Shown here in pieces: positions 22,173 to 30,621 of a stretch of DNA of 64,000 bases. The stretch comes from Nocardioides nitrophenolicus (GTDB taxonomy: Bacteria; Actinomycetota; Actinomycetes; Propionibacteriales; Nocardioidaceae): contig NZ_JAFBBY010000001.1 of the NCBI RefSeq assembly GCF_016907515.1, positions 3,038,001-3,102,000 on the forward strand, read 5' to 3'. A model generated the notes under the pieces. That model was not told the origin of the DNA. It searched no databases and worked only from the letters and a program-made list of their open reading frames with translations. The translations under genes were made by a program, and so were the position numbers. Every line of letters begins with the position of its first letter. Within the stretch, counting starts at the first letter, position 1.

Positions 22173-23104
22173 CCAGTGAGATCCAGGTGGGCATCGCGCT
22201 CAACGACGACTTCCTCGAGGCCGGTCCGGCCGCCCGCCGGTCCCAGCTCGCCGCGATGGAGGCGGCCGGCCTCGACCACCTCACCGTCGGCGACCACATC
22301 AGCTTCCACGGCGGCAAGGGCTTCGACGGCTTCGTGGCGGCGACCGCGGCGCTGGCCACCAGCGACACCCTCAAGGTGCTGATGGGCGTCTACCTGGTCG
22401 GCCTGCGGCACCCGCTCGCGACGGCGCGCCAGCTCGCCACCCTCAGCCAGCTCGCGCCCGGACGGCTCACCCTCGGGGTCGGCGTCGCCGGCGAGGACCG
22501 CACCGAGGTCGCCAACATGGGCGTCGACCCCGCCACCCGCGGCCGCCGGGTCGACGAGACCCTCGCCGTGCTGCGCCGGCTGGCCTCGGGCGAGGTGGTC
22601 GACCACGACGGCGAGTTCTACCGCTTCGAGGGGAGCCGGATCCTGCCGCCGCCGGACCCGCGGGTCCCGATCGTGATCGGCGGCGGCGGGGACGTCGCCG
22701 TGCGCCGCACGGTGCGGTACGGCGACGGCTGGCTCGGTATGTGGTGCTCGGCGCGGCGCTACGCCCAGACCCACCAGCAGCTCCTCGACGGCTTCGCCGA
22801 GAGCGGCCGCGGCGGCCCGACCTTCGCCGGCCTCAACATCTGGGTCGGGCTCGGCGCGGACGCCGGCCGAGCGCGCACGAGGCTGGGCGAGCGGATGTCC
22901 GCGCTCTACAACCTGCCGCCCGAGAAGTTCCAGCACGTCAGCGCCGCGGGCACGCCCGACGACGTGGCCGACTTCGTGGCGTCGTACGTCGAGGCCGGGG
23001 CCCGCACGATCACCCTGATCCCGGTCGCGGACTCGGCTGACGAGGCGATCGCGCTCTCTGGTGAGGTCCGCACCCGGCTGCGCTCCGTGGCCGCCGGCTC
23101 GTGA
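22151..23104 (+). CDS. LLM-class F420/flavin-dependent oxidoreductase
   Basis: The 317-residue luciferase-like barrel shows MEAAGLDHLTVGDHISFHGG, VLMGVYLVGLRHPLATARQL, LGVGVAGEDRTEV, PRVPIVIGGGGDVAVRRTVR and a C-terminal TITLIPVADSADEAI. It is only distantly like the other LLM genes in the window. GTG 22151 has GAGGAGGG seven bases upstream, clearly better than the GTG at 22169. The start lies inside the hydrolase gene, and its stop overlaps the next gene by 4 bp. It probably reduces or hydroxylates a pathway intermediate; cofactor F420 is likely for this clade but unproven. Confidence 0.85.
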   Translation: MAEHRAVTSEIQVGIALNDDFLEAGPAARRSQLAAMEAAGLDHLTVGDHISFHGGKGFDGFVAATAALATSDTLKVLMGVYLVGLRHPLATARQLATLSQLAPGRLTLGVGVAGEDRTEVANMGVDPATRGRRVDETLAVLRRLASGEVVDHDGEFYRFEGSRILPPPDPRVPIVIGGGGDVAVRRTVRYGDGWLGMWCSARRYAQTHQQLLDGFAESGRGGPTFAGLNIWVGLGADAGRARTRLGERMSALYNLPPEKFQHVSAAGTPDDVADFVASYVEAGARTITLIPVADSADEAIALSGEVRTRLRSVAAGS

Positions 23105-24081
23105 AGGCGGTCGTGCAGGAGGCCTACGGGCCTCCCGAGGTGCTCCGGCTCGGCGACCGACCGGACCCCCACGCACCCCGCGGCTGGACGGTCGTCGAGC
23201 TGCGCGCGGCCGCGCTGAACTGGCACGACGTCCTGGTCCGGCAGGGGAGGTACGGGTCGCCGCTGCCCCACACGCCCGGCGCCGACGGCGCCGGCATCGA
23301 CCTCGCGACCGGCGAGGAGGTCGTGGTGCTGCCCTCGCTGTCCTGGGGCCGCGACGAGTCCGCACCCGGTGCGGGCTGGGAGATCCTGGGCGACCACCGC
23401 CCCGGCACCTATGCCGAGCGGGTGGCCGTGCCGGTCGAGTGCGTCGCCCCGAAGCCGGTCGGACTGACCTGGGCCGAGGCGGCGGCGCTGCCGCTGGTCG
23501 GCCTCACGACCTATCGCGCGCTCTTCTCGCGTGGCCGGCTGCGGGCCGGTGAGTCGCTGCTCGTCCTCGGCGCCGGCGGCGGCGTCGCCAGCTCGGCGGT
23601 CACCCTCGGCGCGGCGGTCGGCGCCCGCGTGGTCGTCACGTCCTCGGCCGACGCCAAGATCGCGCAGGCGACCGCGCTCGGCGCGCTCGGCGGGGTCCGG
23701 TACGACGGCGCCGCGGCCGACTCCTGGCCGGAGGCCGCGCGCGAGCTGGTGGGCGGCGGCTTCGACGTGGTGCTCGACTCGGTCGGCAGCTGGCCCGAGT
23801 CGATCCGGGCGCTGCGGCCGGGTGGCCGGCTGGTGGTGCTCGGCGCCAACCGGTCCGACCAGGCGCTGCTCGACGTGCGGCCGTTCTACTTCGGCCAGTA
23901 CGACCTGCTCGGCACCACCATGGGCAGTCCCGCCGACTTCGCCGGCCTGCTGCGGCTGATGGCCGAGCACGACGTACCGCCCCCGGTCGTCGACCGTTCC
24001 TTCCCCCTCGACCGCGCCGCGGACGCCCACGCCCACCTGGAGTCCGGCGCCGGCTTCGGCAAGGTCGTCCTCGAGATCTGA
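23101..24081 (+). CDS. Zinc-independent MDR/quinone-oxidoreductase-type dehydrogenase
   Basis: The 326-residue medium-chain reductase has the quinone-oxidoreductase layout: MKAVVQEAYGPPEVLRLGD, AAALNWHDVLVRQGRYG, the short PGADGAGIDLATGEEV strand pair, then the Rossmann motif LLVLGAGGGVASSAVTLG (about residues 156-173) and VVLDSVGSWPESIRALRPGG. The cysteine/histidine set of the structural zinc is absent, and the catalytic zinc ligands are not in place. NADPH-dependent reduction of an enoyl or enone is the family's usual job. GTG start overlaps the preceding stop. Could act as an enoyl-CoA reductase during beta-oxidation of the opened ring; inference only. Confidence 0.85.
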   Translation: MKAVVQEAYGPPEVLRLGDRPDPHAPRGWTVVELRAAALNWHDVLVRQGRYGSPLPHTPGADGAGIDLATGEEVVVLPSLSWGRDESAPGAGWEILGDHRPGTYAERVAVPVECVAPKPVGLTWAEAAALPLVGLTTYRALFSRGRLRAGESLLVLGAGGGVASSAVTLGAAVGARVVVTSSADAKIAQATALGALGGVRYDGAAADSWPEAARELVGGGFDVVLDSVGSWPESIRALRPGGRLVVLGANRSDQALLDVRPFYFGQYDLLGTTMGSPADFAGLLRLMAEHDVPPPVVDRSFPLDRAADAHAHLESGAGFGKVVLEI

Positions 24082-24092
24082 GAGGTGCCCCG

Positions 24093-24869
24093 ATGAGCCT
24101 GGTCCGCTACGAGGTGGAGGACGGGGTCGCCTTCGTGACCCTCGACTCGCCCGACACCCGCAACGCGCTGAGCGACGCGCTGCTCGACGAGCTCCTCGAC
24201 CGGCTGCGGGACGCGCAGGGCGACGAGGCGGTCCGCGTGGTCGTCCTCGGCTCGTCCCACGAGCGGGTCTTCTCGGCCGGCGGCGACCTCAAGGCATTCG
24301 CGAGCGACGCCCCGACCGTCGAGAAGTACGCCGGCCTGGACCGCTTCCCGCGGCTCTACGCGCTGCTCGGCGGGCTGGGCAAGCCGGTCGTCTGCGCGGC
24401 GGGTGGGGACGTCCTCGCCGGCGCCTTCGGCCTGGCGCTGGCGTGCGACCTGGTGATCGCGCGGGAGGGGGTGCGCTTCGGGTGTCCCGAGATCAACGTG
24501 GGGGTCTTCCCGTTCATGATCTCGGCGCTGATCTACCGCAACCTGCCGCGGATGCGGGCCAACCAGCTGATGATGCTGGGGGAGCCGATCGACGCCCGCG
24601 AGGCGGAGCGGCTCGACATCGTCAACGTCGTGGTCCCGGCCGAGGAGTTCGACGCGACGGTCCGGGACTGGGCCCGGCGGCTCGCGGACCGGTCGCCGCT
24701 GCTGATGCGGCTGGGCAAGAACGCGATCGACGCGACCCGGGACATGGCGCTGCCGGACGCGCTCTCCGCCCTGCAGGCGCAGCTCGCGCTGGCGTTCACG
24801 ACCGAGGACATCAAGGAGGGCGTCACCGCCTTCCGGGAGAAGCGCGCGCCCGTGTGGCGGATGCGCTGA
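24093..24869 (+). CDS. Enoyl-CoA hydratase/isomerase
   Basis: The 258-residue crotonase carries DSPDTRNALSDALLDELL, the oxyanion loop FSAGGDLKAF, AGGDVLAGAFGLALACDLVIA, and a glutamate in CPEINVGVFPF at the position of the second catalytic acid of hydratases. The first catalytic glutamate position is less clear (AGAFGL in place of the usual acidic residue), so an isomerase or specialised hydratase cannot be excluded. It ends KEGVTAFREKRAPVW as usual. A run of ligase, hydrolase, LLM, MDR, hydratase and thiolase on one strand reads as a complete oxidation module. Confidence 0.87.
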   Translation: MSLVRYEVEDGVAFVTLDSPDTRNALSDALLDELLDRLRDAQGDEAVRVVVLGSSHERVFSAGGDLKAFASDAPTVEKYAGLDRFPRLYALLGGLGKPVVCAAGGDVLAGAFGLALACDLVIAREGVRFGCPEINVGVFPFMISALIYRNLPRMRANQLMMLGEPIDAREAERLDIVNVVVPAEEFDATVRDWARRLADRSPLLMRLGKNAIDATRDMALPDALSALQAQLALAFTTEDIKEGVTAFREKRAPVWRMR

Positions 24870-24885
24870 CGAGGAGGAGCAGGAC

Positions 24886-26064
24886 ATGGCAGACGACAGG
24901 ATCGTGCTGGTCGACGGGGCGCGGACTCCGGTGGGCAGCTTCGGTGGGGTGTTCAAGGACGTCCCGGGTTTCGAGCTGGGTGCGGTCGCGGCGCGGGGTG
25001 CGTTGGCGCGCGCCGGGGTGGATGCGGACGACGTCGAGGAGGTGGTGATGGGCTGCATCGGTCAGGTCGGCCCGGACGCCTACAACGCACGGCGGGTCGC
25101 GCTCGCGGCGGGCTTGCCGATGCGGGTGCCGGCGTACACGGTGAACCGGTTGTGTGGCTCGGGTCTGCAGGCGATCTGGTCGGCGGCGATGCAGATGCGG
25201 TGGAACGGGTTGGACTTCGCGTTGGCGGGTGGGGACGAGTCGATGTCGCGGATGCCGTTCTATGACTTCGGTGCCCGGGCCGGCTACAAGCTGGGGGACC
25301 GGTCGTTGGTGGACGGGACGGTGATGATGTTGACCGACCCGTTCCACGGTTTCCACATGGGGGTGACGGCGGAGCGGGTCGCGGAGAGGTACGGGGTGTC
25401 GCGGGTCGAGCAGGACGAGTTCGCGGCGGAGTCGCAGCGTCGGGCCGCGACCGAGCGGGCGCGGGTGGTGTTCGCTGAGGAGATCGTGCCGGTCGAGGTG
25501 GGTGGTCGGCGGCCGGTCACGGTCACCGAGGACGAGCATCCGAAGCCGGGGACGACGGTGGAGACGTTGGCGGGTCTGCGTCCGGCGTTCCAGCGCGATG
25601 GCACGGTCACGGCGGGCAATGCGTCGGGGATCAATGATGGTGCGGCGGTGGTGGTGTTGGCGCGGGAGTCGGTTGCGGTCGAGCGGGGGCTGCGTCCGTT
25701 GGCGGTGGTGGAGGCGGTGGCGACGGCGGCGATGGAGCCGGAGCTGATGGGCTATGCGCCGGTGCTGGCGTTGAAGGGGTTGTTCGAGAGGACGGGGACG
25801 TCGCCGTCGGACATCGGGACGGTGGAGCTGAACGAGGCGTTCGCGTCGCAGGCGGTGGCGTGCATCCGGGATGCGGGTCTGGACCCGGAGCGGGTCAACC
25901 CCTATGGGGGTGCGATCGCGTTGGGTCATCCGGTGGGGGCGACGGGTGCGATCTTGTCGTTGCGGGTGGCGCGGGATCTGGTGCGGCGGGACCTGGAGCT
26001 GGGTGTGGTGACGATGTGCATCGGTGGGGGCCAGGCGCTGGCCGCCCTATTCCGCCGGGTCTGA
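24886..26064 (+). CDS. Thiolase (acetyl-CoA C-acyltransferase)
   Basis: The 392-residue thiolase has the acylated cysteine in NRLCGSGLQAI (near residue 90), NEAFASQAVA, GHPVGATGA with the catalytic histidine, and the second cysteine in MCIGGGQALAAL. It would cleave a 3-ketoacyl-CoA at the end of the pathway. AGGAG lies upstream of the ATG. Codon use differs from its neighbours: from about 25000 on, TTG and GGT/GGG codons are frequent while the flanking genes almost always use CTG and GGC, which may mark separate ancestry. Its stop codon is part of a 15-bp tandem repeat. Confidence 0.9.
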   Translation: MADDRIVLVDGARTPVGSFGGVFKDVPGFELGAVAARGALARAGVDADDVEEVVMGCIGQVGPDAYNARRVALAAGLPMRVPAYTVNRLCGSGLQAIWSAAMQMRWNGLDFALAGGDESMSRMPFYDFGARAGYKLGDRSLVDGTVMMLTDPFHGFHMGVTAERVAERYGVSRVEQDEFAAESQRRAATERARVVFAEEIVPVEVGGRRPVTVTEDEHPKPGTTVETLAGLRPAFQRDGTVTAGNASGINDGAAVVVLARESVAVERGLRPLAVVEAVATAAMEPELMGYAPVLALKGLFERTGTSPSDIGTVELNEAFASQAVACIRDAGLDPERVNPYGGAIALGHPVGATGAILSLRVARDLVRRDLELGVVTMCIGGGQALAALFRRV

Positions 26065-26108
26065 TTCCGCCGGGTCTGATTCCGTCGGGCCTGATTCCGT
26101 CGGGCCCG
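26049..26108 (+). repeat. Four tandem copies of a 15-bp unit
   Basis: ATTCCGCCGGGTCTG is repeated four times head to tail; copies 3 and 4 read ATTCCGTCGGGCCTG and ATTCCGTCGGGCCCG. The TGA of the thiolase gene lies at the junction of copies 1 and 2. The repeat fills the gap before proC. Confidence 0.8.
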
Positions 26109-26126
26109 GCTGGCAGGATTCGTGGC

Positions 26127-27011
26127 ATGCGCACGAACATCGCCTTCCTCGGCTGCGGCGCCATGAGCGAGGCCATCCTGGCCGGACTGCTGCGCTCCGG
26201 CTTCCCGGCCGAGCAGGTCCGCGCGACCGTGCGCACGCCCGCTCGCGCGGCCTGGCTCGCCGACACCTACGGCGTGACCGCGACGTCGACCGAGGACAGC
26301 CCGGCCAACGCCGAGGCCGCCGCCGACGCGGGCCTGGTCGTGCTCGGCGTGAAGCCCGGGCTGGTCCGCGAGGTGGCGGCGGAGGTGGCGCCCGCGCTGG
26401 CGCCGGACGCGGTGGTGGTGAGCGTCGCGGGCGCCGTGCCCCTGGCGCGCATCGAGGAGGTGCTGCCGGCCGGGCAGCCGGTGGTCCGGGCGATGCCCAA
26501 CACGCCGGCCCGGGTCGGGCACGGCGTGACGGCCCTCGCCGCCGGCGCCCACGCCGGGGCCCAACAGCTCGCGACCGCCCGGGAGCTGTTCGCGACGGTG
26601 GGCCTGGTCGTCGAGGTGACCGAGGACCAGGTCGACGCGGTCGGCGCGATCAGCGGCTCCGGGCCGGCGTACGTCTTCTACCTCGCCGAGGCGATGGCCG
26701 AGGCGGGCGAGCGGCTGGGCCTGCCGGCCGCGCTGTCCCGCAGCCTCGCCGCCCACACCGTCGCCGGGGCGGGTCGGCTGCTCGACGACCCCGCCGCCGA
26801 CCCCGCGGCGCTGCGCCGCGCGGTCAGCAGCCCCCACGGCAGCACCGAGCGCGCGATCGCCGCGTTCGAGGAGCGCGGGCTGCGCGCGACCGTCGCCGCG
26901 GGCACGACAGCCGCCACCGCCCGCGCGGCCGAGATCACCAGGGAGCTGACGGCGGAGGTCGCGACCGGCGTCACCGGTGGCGTCGACGAGCCGGACGCCG
27001 CGAGCCGGTGA
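26127..27011 (+). CDS. proC: Pyrroline-5-carboxylate reductase
   Basis: The 294-residue enzyme reduces pyrroline-5-carboxylate to proline with NADPH. The Rossmann start is IAFLGCGAMSEAILAGLL, followed by LVVLGVKPGLVREV, VSVAGAVPLARIEEVLP, the substrate-binding MPNTPARVGHGVTAL, and the signature GSGPAYVFYLAEAMAEAGERLGL with HTVAGAGRLL and SPHGSTERAIAAFEE. ATG 26127 gives the normal length; the longer frame from 25860 lies inside the thiolase gene. It is the first ordinary biosynthetic gene after the island. The 3' end overlaps a small convergent gene by 41 bp. Confidence 0.93.
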   Translation: MRTNIAFLGCGAMSEAILAGLLRSGFPAEQVRATVRTPARAAWLADTYGVTATSTEDSPANAEAAADAGLVVLGVKPGLVREVAAEVAPALAPDAVVVSVAGAVPLARIEEVLPAGQPVVRAMPNTPARVGHGVTALAAGAHAGAQQLATARELFATVGLVVEVTEDQVDAVGAISGSGPAYVFYLAEAMAEAGERLGLPAALSRSLAAHTVAGAGRLLDDPAADPAALRRAVSSPHGSTERAIAAFEERGLRATVAAGTTAATARAAEITRELTAEVATGVTGGVDEPDAASR

Positions 27012-27201
27012 GCCGACCGGTGAGGTGGCCACCGACGTAGCCCGCGACCGCGGCGCCGACGGCGGTCGTCACGTGGAGCGCCAGCGGCACGATCAGGCCC
27101 CGCCGGCGATGCTCCTCGGCTCGCACCGAGGTCATCGCCCGGGTCCAGTACTCCACGGCCGGGTCGCCGAGACCGGCGCCGGTCGCGGTCGAGGCGTTCA
27201 T
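26971..27201 (-). CDS. Small putative membrane protein, 76 aa
   Basis: The ORF from ATG 27201 encodes DPAVEYWTRAMTSVRAEEHR, then one hydrophobic stretch (GLIVPLALHVTTAVGAAVAG, about residues 36-55), and a basic tail RRPARRRHR. One membrane helix with a positive C-terminus is likely. No strong Shine-Dalgarno is visible, and it overlaps the 3' end of proC by 41 bp, so it may be spurious. I do not recognise a family. Confidence 0.4.
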   Translation of the reverse strand: MNASTATGAGLGDPAVEYWTRAMTSVRAEEHRRRGLIVPLALHVTTAVGAAVAGYVGGHLTGRLTGSRRPARRRHR

Positions 27202-27271
27202 CGGGAGACCGACGGGGGAGCGGGGGAGTTGGTCATGGCCGGGCGGTACCCGCAACGGCCGGCGGGAGACC

Positions 27272-28291
27272 TCAGCCCACGACGAGGACGCCGACGAGGG
27301 AGACCGTGGTGACGATGAGTGTCGACACCGCGCCCAGCGCGAGCGGTCGACCTCCGCCGTGGAGCAGGCCGCCGAGGTGGACGCCCGTCCCGAGGGCGAA
27401 CAGCGCCGCGGCGAGGGTCCCCGCCTGCAGGGTGCCGACCAGGTCGACCACCCCCGCCGGCAGCAGGCCGGCGCTGCGCAGCAGGACGCACGCCACGAAC
27501 CCCAGCACGAACAGCGGCACGACCGGGGGCCGCTGCAGGTCGGGGGCACGGCCGCGGCGCCCCGCGCTCACCACCGCCACGACCGGCGCGAGCAGCAGGA
27601 CCCGGGTCAGCTTGACCACGACCGCGAGTGCGACGGCGGCGCCTCCGGCGGGGCCGGCCGCGGCGACCACCTGGCCGACCTCGTGGACGCTGGCGCCGGC
27701 CCAGATCCCGACCTGGCGGTCGGAGAGCCCGAGCGGCGCTTGCAGCAGGGGGAGCGCGATCATCGCGACGGTGCCGAAGAGCGTCACCAGGGTGATCGCG
27801 GTCGCGACGTCGTCCTCGTCCGCGTCGGCGGTGCGCTCCATGCCGGCGATCGCCGAGGCCCCGCAGATCGAGAATCCGGTCGCGATCAGCAGGCTGCGCG
27901 CCGGGCCGACGTCCATCCGCAGGCCGAGCCACCAGGTCAGGGCCAAGGTGGTGACCAGGGTCAGCACGACGATCGCGATCACCCGCACGCCGAGGCCGGC
28001 GATCGCGGTCAGCGGCAGCGAGCAGCCGAGCAGCACCACGCCGATCCGCAGCAGTCGGCGGACCGCGACCCGCAGGCCCGGCCGGGCCGCGGGAGGGACC
28101 AGGTCCAGGTTCGCGGCCGCGGCGCCGAGCAGCACCGCCCAGGTCAGCACGCCCACCGACGGCAGCAGCCGGTGGCCGGCCGCGGCGAGCGCGACGCCGA
28201 TGCCGGTGAACACGAGACCGGGCAGCGGCGCCGACCCGGGGCCGCGGCGGCGGCCGGTCGTCGTACGGTCCCGGACGGTCGTGGAGGTCAT
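27272..28291 (-). CDS. YeiH-family putative sulfate exporter (UPF0324)
   Basis: The 339-residue integral membrane protein has about ten hydrophobic segments. Conserved family stretches are GLRVAVRRLLRIGVVLLGCS, LLIATGFSICGASAIAGM, the TLFGTVAMIALPLLQ helix, GIWAGASVHEVGQVVAA and VPLFVLGFVACVLLRS. YeiH-type proteins are annotated as putative sulfate or sulfite exporters. ATG 28291 with GAAGGTGG upstream is preferred; GTG 28300 adds three residues but sits too close to that site. The divergent LysR gene starts 71 bp away, an arrangement also seen for the yeiH and yeiE pair of enterobacteria. Confidence 0.87.
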   Translation of the reverse strand: MTSTTVRDRTTTGRRRGPGSAPLPGLVFTGIGVALAAAGHRLLPSVGVLTWAVLLGAAAANLDLVPPAARPGLRVAVRRLLRIGVVLLGCSLPLTAIAGLGVRVIAIVVLTLVTTLALTWWLGLRMDVGPARSLLIATGFSICGASAIAGMERTADADEDDVATAITLVTLFGTVAMIALPLLQAPLGLSDRQVGIWAGASVHEVGQVVAAAGPAGGAAVALAVVVKLTRVLLLAPVVAVVSAGRRGRAPDLQRPPVVPLFVLGFVACVLLRSAGLLPAGVVDLVGTLQAGTLAAALFALGTGVHLGGLLHGGGRPLALGAVSTLIVTTVSLVGVLVVG

Positions 28292-28362
28292 GTCCACCAC
28301 CTTCGAGCGGTGGGGCAGGCTTCGGTAGTGAGCACCTCGGCATCACGTCATACGGAGAGCGC

Positions 28363-29292
28363 ATGAGCACCACCCGTCGACCCGACCTCGACGACCTCGA
28401 GGTGCTCGCCCTCGTGGCGCGGACCGGGAGCATCGGCCAGGCCGCCCAGGAGCTGCGGCTCTCGCAGCCGAGCGTGTCCCGACGGATGCTCGCGCTGGAG
28501 CGACGCCTCGGCGTCACGCTGCTGCACCGCAGCACGCAGGGGACGACGCTGACCGCGCACGGTCGGCTGGTCGTGGACTGGGCGGCCGAGCTGCTCGGTG
28601 CGGCCGACCGGTTCACCCGCTCGGTCGCGACGTTGCGCGCCGAGGGAGAGCTGGTGGTCCGGGCCGCGGTGTCGATGACCATCGCGGAGCACTACGCACC
28701 GGCCTGGCTGGCCCGGCTGCATGCCGGTGCGCCGGACCTCGAGGTCGCGCTCACCGTCGCCAACTCCACCGAGGTCGAGCGGCTGGTCCGCACCGGAGCG
28801 GCCGAGCTCGGGTTCGTCGAGGTCCCGTCCGCGCCCGACGGGATGCGCGGCCGGCAGGTCGGCACCGACGAGCTGATCGTGGCGGTGGCGCCCGGCCATC
28901 CCTGGGCGGAGCGGGCCGCGCGGGCCGAGCGGGTCGGCGCCGCGGAGCTCGCGACCGGGGGCCTGCTGGTGCGTGAGGAGGGGTCGGGTACCCGGGTCAC
29001 CCTCGAGGAGGCGCTGCGCCGTGCCGGCCACGCGTTGCGGCCCGGGCTGGTGATGGCCTCCAACAACGGCCTCACCCACGCGGCGATCGCCGGACTCGGC
29101 CCGGTGGCGCTGTCCGAGCGGGCACTGGAGGCGCAGGTCCGGCTCGGCGAGCTGCGCGCCGTACCGCTCGACGGCGTGCTCCTGCGCCGCCCGCTCACCG
29201 CGATCTGGCCGGCCGGGACGGAACCGTCGGAGGCAGCCGTACGCTTGCTCGCGAGTGCCGAGCAGGCTTTCGCCCGGCCGCATCACATCTGA
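28363..29292 (+). CDS. LysR-family regulator divergent to the yeiH-like gene
   Basis: The 309-residue LTTR has its winged helix at LDDLEVLALVARTGSIGQAA, QELRLSQPSVSRRMLALERR and LGVTLLHRSTQGTTLTAHGR, then a linker helix and a periplasmic-binding-like effector domain (ELVVRAAVSMTIAEHYAPAW, ELGFVEVP, LIVAVAPGHPWA, GLLVREEGSGTRVTLEEAL). The GSGTR motif occurs in the CysB/CbbR/YeiE-like branch. The position next to the YeiH-type exporter suggests it controls that gene. Confidence 0.87.
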   Translation: MSTTRRPDLDDLEVLALVARTGSIGQAAQELRLSQPSVSRRMLALERRLGVTLLHRSTQGTTLTAHGRLVVDWAAELLGAADRFTRSVATLRAEGELVVRAAVSMTIAEHYAPAWLARLHAGAPDLEVALTVANSTEVERLVRTGAAELGFVEVPSAPDGMRGRQVGTDELIVAVAPGHPWAERAARAERVGAAELATGGLLVREEGSGTRVTLEEALRRAGHALRPGLVMASNNGLTHAAIAGLGPVALSERALEAQVRLGELRAVPLDGVLLRRPLTAIWPAGTEPSEAAVRLLASAEQAFARPHHI

Positions 29293-29306
29293 CCCGAGGA
29301 GTCGTC

Positions 29307-30524
29307 GTGCCCGAAGCCGTGATCGTTTCCACCGCCCGCTCGCCCATCGGCCGGGCCGGGAAGGGCTCGCTGAAGGACATGCGGCCCGATGAGCTGGCCG
29401 TGCAGATGGTCCAGGCCGCGCTGGCGAAGGTGCCGGGCCTGGACCCCGCCGAGATCACCGACCTGATCCTGGGCGTGGGGCAGCCGGCCGGTGAGGCCGG
29501 CAACAACCTGGGCCGTGCGGTCGCCGTCCTGTCCGGGATGGACCGGCTGCCGGGGGTGACGGTCAACCGCTACTGCTCGTCGTCGCTGCAGACCACCCGG
29601 ATGGCGTTCCACGCGATCAAGGCCGGCGAGGGCGACGCGTTCATCTCGGCCGGTGTCGAGACGGTGTCGCGCTTCTTCAACGGCTGGTCCGACAACCCCG
29701 AGGGCCAGAACCCGGCCTTCGCCGATGCGCAGGCGCTGACCGAGAAGCGGTCGCAGGGCGGCGCGGAGACGTGGGTCGACCCCCGCGAGGCCGGCAACCT
29801 GCCGGACCTCTACATCGCGATGGGGCAGACCGCGGAGAACGTCGCGCAGGTGTTGGGCATGTCGCGCGAGGAGCAGGACGTCTTCGCGGTGCGCAGCCAG
29901 AACCTCACCGAGCAGCGGATCAGCGAGGGCTTCTGGGCTCGCGAGATCACCCCGGTCACGCTGCCCGACGGCTCGGTCGTGACCGCCGACGACGGCCCGC
30001 GCGCCGGTACGACGCTCGAGGCGGTCTCGGGCCTGAAGCCGGTCTTCCGCCCCGACGGGACGGTCACCGCGGGCAACGCGTGCCCGCTCAACGACGGTGC
30101 GGCGGCGCTGGTGATCATGTCCGACACCCGGGCCAAGGAGCTGGGCCTGACCCCGCTCGCCCGCATCGTGTCGACCGCGGTCACCGGCCTCTCCCCGGAG
30201 ATCATGGGCCTCGGTCCGGTCGAGGCGATCCCGGCCGCGCTGAAGAACGCCGGGATGAGCCTGGGCGACATCGACCTGTTCGAGATCAACGAGGCGTTCG
30301 CGGTGCAGTCGCTGGGCTCGGCGCAGCAGCTCGGGATCGACGTCGACAAGCTCAACGTCAACGGTGGCGCGATCGCGGTCGGTCACCCCTTCGGGATGAC
30401 CGGCGCGCGGATCACCGCGACGCTGATCAACTCGCTGCAGTGGCACGACAAGCAGTTCGGCGTCGAGTCGATGTGCGTGGGCGGCGGCCAGGGCATGGCC
30501 ATGGTCCTCGAGCGGCTGAGCTGA
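29307..30524 (+). CDS. Thiolase (acetyl-CoA acyltransferase)
   Basis: The 405-residue thiolase has the nucleophilic cysteine in NRYCSSSLQTTRMA (near residue 91), NEAFAVQSLG, the catalytic histidine in GHPFGMTGARI, and the second cysteine in MCVGGGQGMAMV. It differs clearly from the thiolase at 24886, with CSSS instead of CGSG after the active cysteine and NGGAIAVGHPFG, as in FadA5/FadA6-like steroid or branched-chain thiolases. GTG 29307 follows a GAGGAG site. It lies 14 bp after the LysR gene. It may serve the island but is separated from it by proC and the YeiH pair. Confidence 0.9.
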   Translation: MPEAVIVSTARSPIGRAGKGSLKDMRPDELAVQMVQAALAKVPGLDPAEITDLILGVGQPAGEAGNNLGRAVAVLSGMDRLPGVTVNRYCSSSLQTTRMAFHAIKAGEGDAFISAGVETVSRFFNGWSDNPEGQNPAFADAQALTEKRSQGGAETWVDPREAGNLPDLYIAMGQTAENVAQVLGMSREEQDVFAVRSQNLTEQRISEGFWAREITPVTLPDGSVVTADDGPRAGTTLEAVSGLKPVFRPDGTVTAGNACPLNDGAAALVIMSDTRAKELGLTPLARIVSTAVTGLSPEIMGLGPVEAIPAALKNAGMSLGDIDLFEINEAFAVQSLGSAQQLGIDVDKLNVNGGAIAVGHPFGMTGARITATLINSLQWHDKQFGVESMCVGGGQGMAMVLERLS

Positions 30525-30535
30525 GGTTCGCCCGC

Positions 30536-30551
30536 CCGCCCTCGGGGGCGG
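30536..30551 (+). terminator. Probable terminator after thiolase
   Basis: CCGCCC, TCGG loop and GGGCGG form a 6-bp GC stem 12 bp after the thiolase stop. It has no U-tract. Confidence 0.4.
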
Positions 30552-30560
30552 CTGGGCCAG

Positions 30561-30621
30561 CGCGCATCTGACGAATGGGCTCTCGCGGAGGCGATTTCGC
30601 AGCCCGTTCGTCAGATGCGCG
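30561..30621. repeat. 61-bp hairpin element, GCGCATCTGACGAA family, copy 1
   Basis: Arms of 21 bp (30561-30581 and 30601-30621) pair with one mismatch around a 19-bp loop. The arm core is GCGCATCTGACGAA, with an inner GGGCT. Copy 2 lies at 58281-58343. The open frame of the beta-propeller fragment begins inside this element. Confidence 0.8.
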
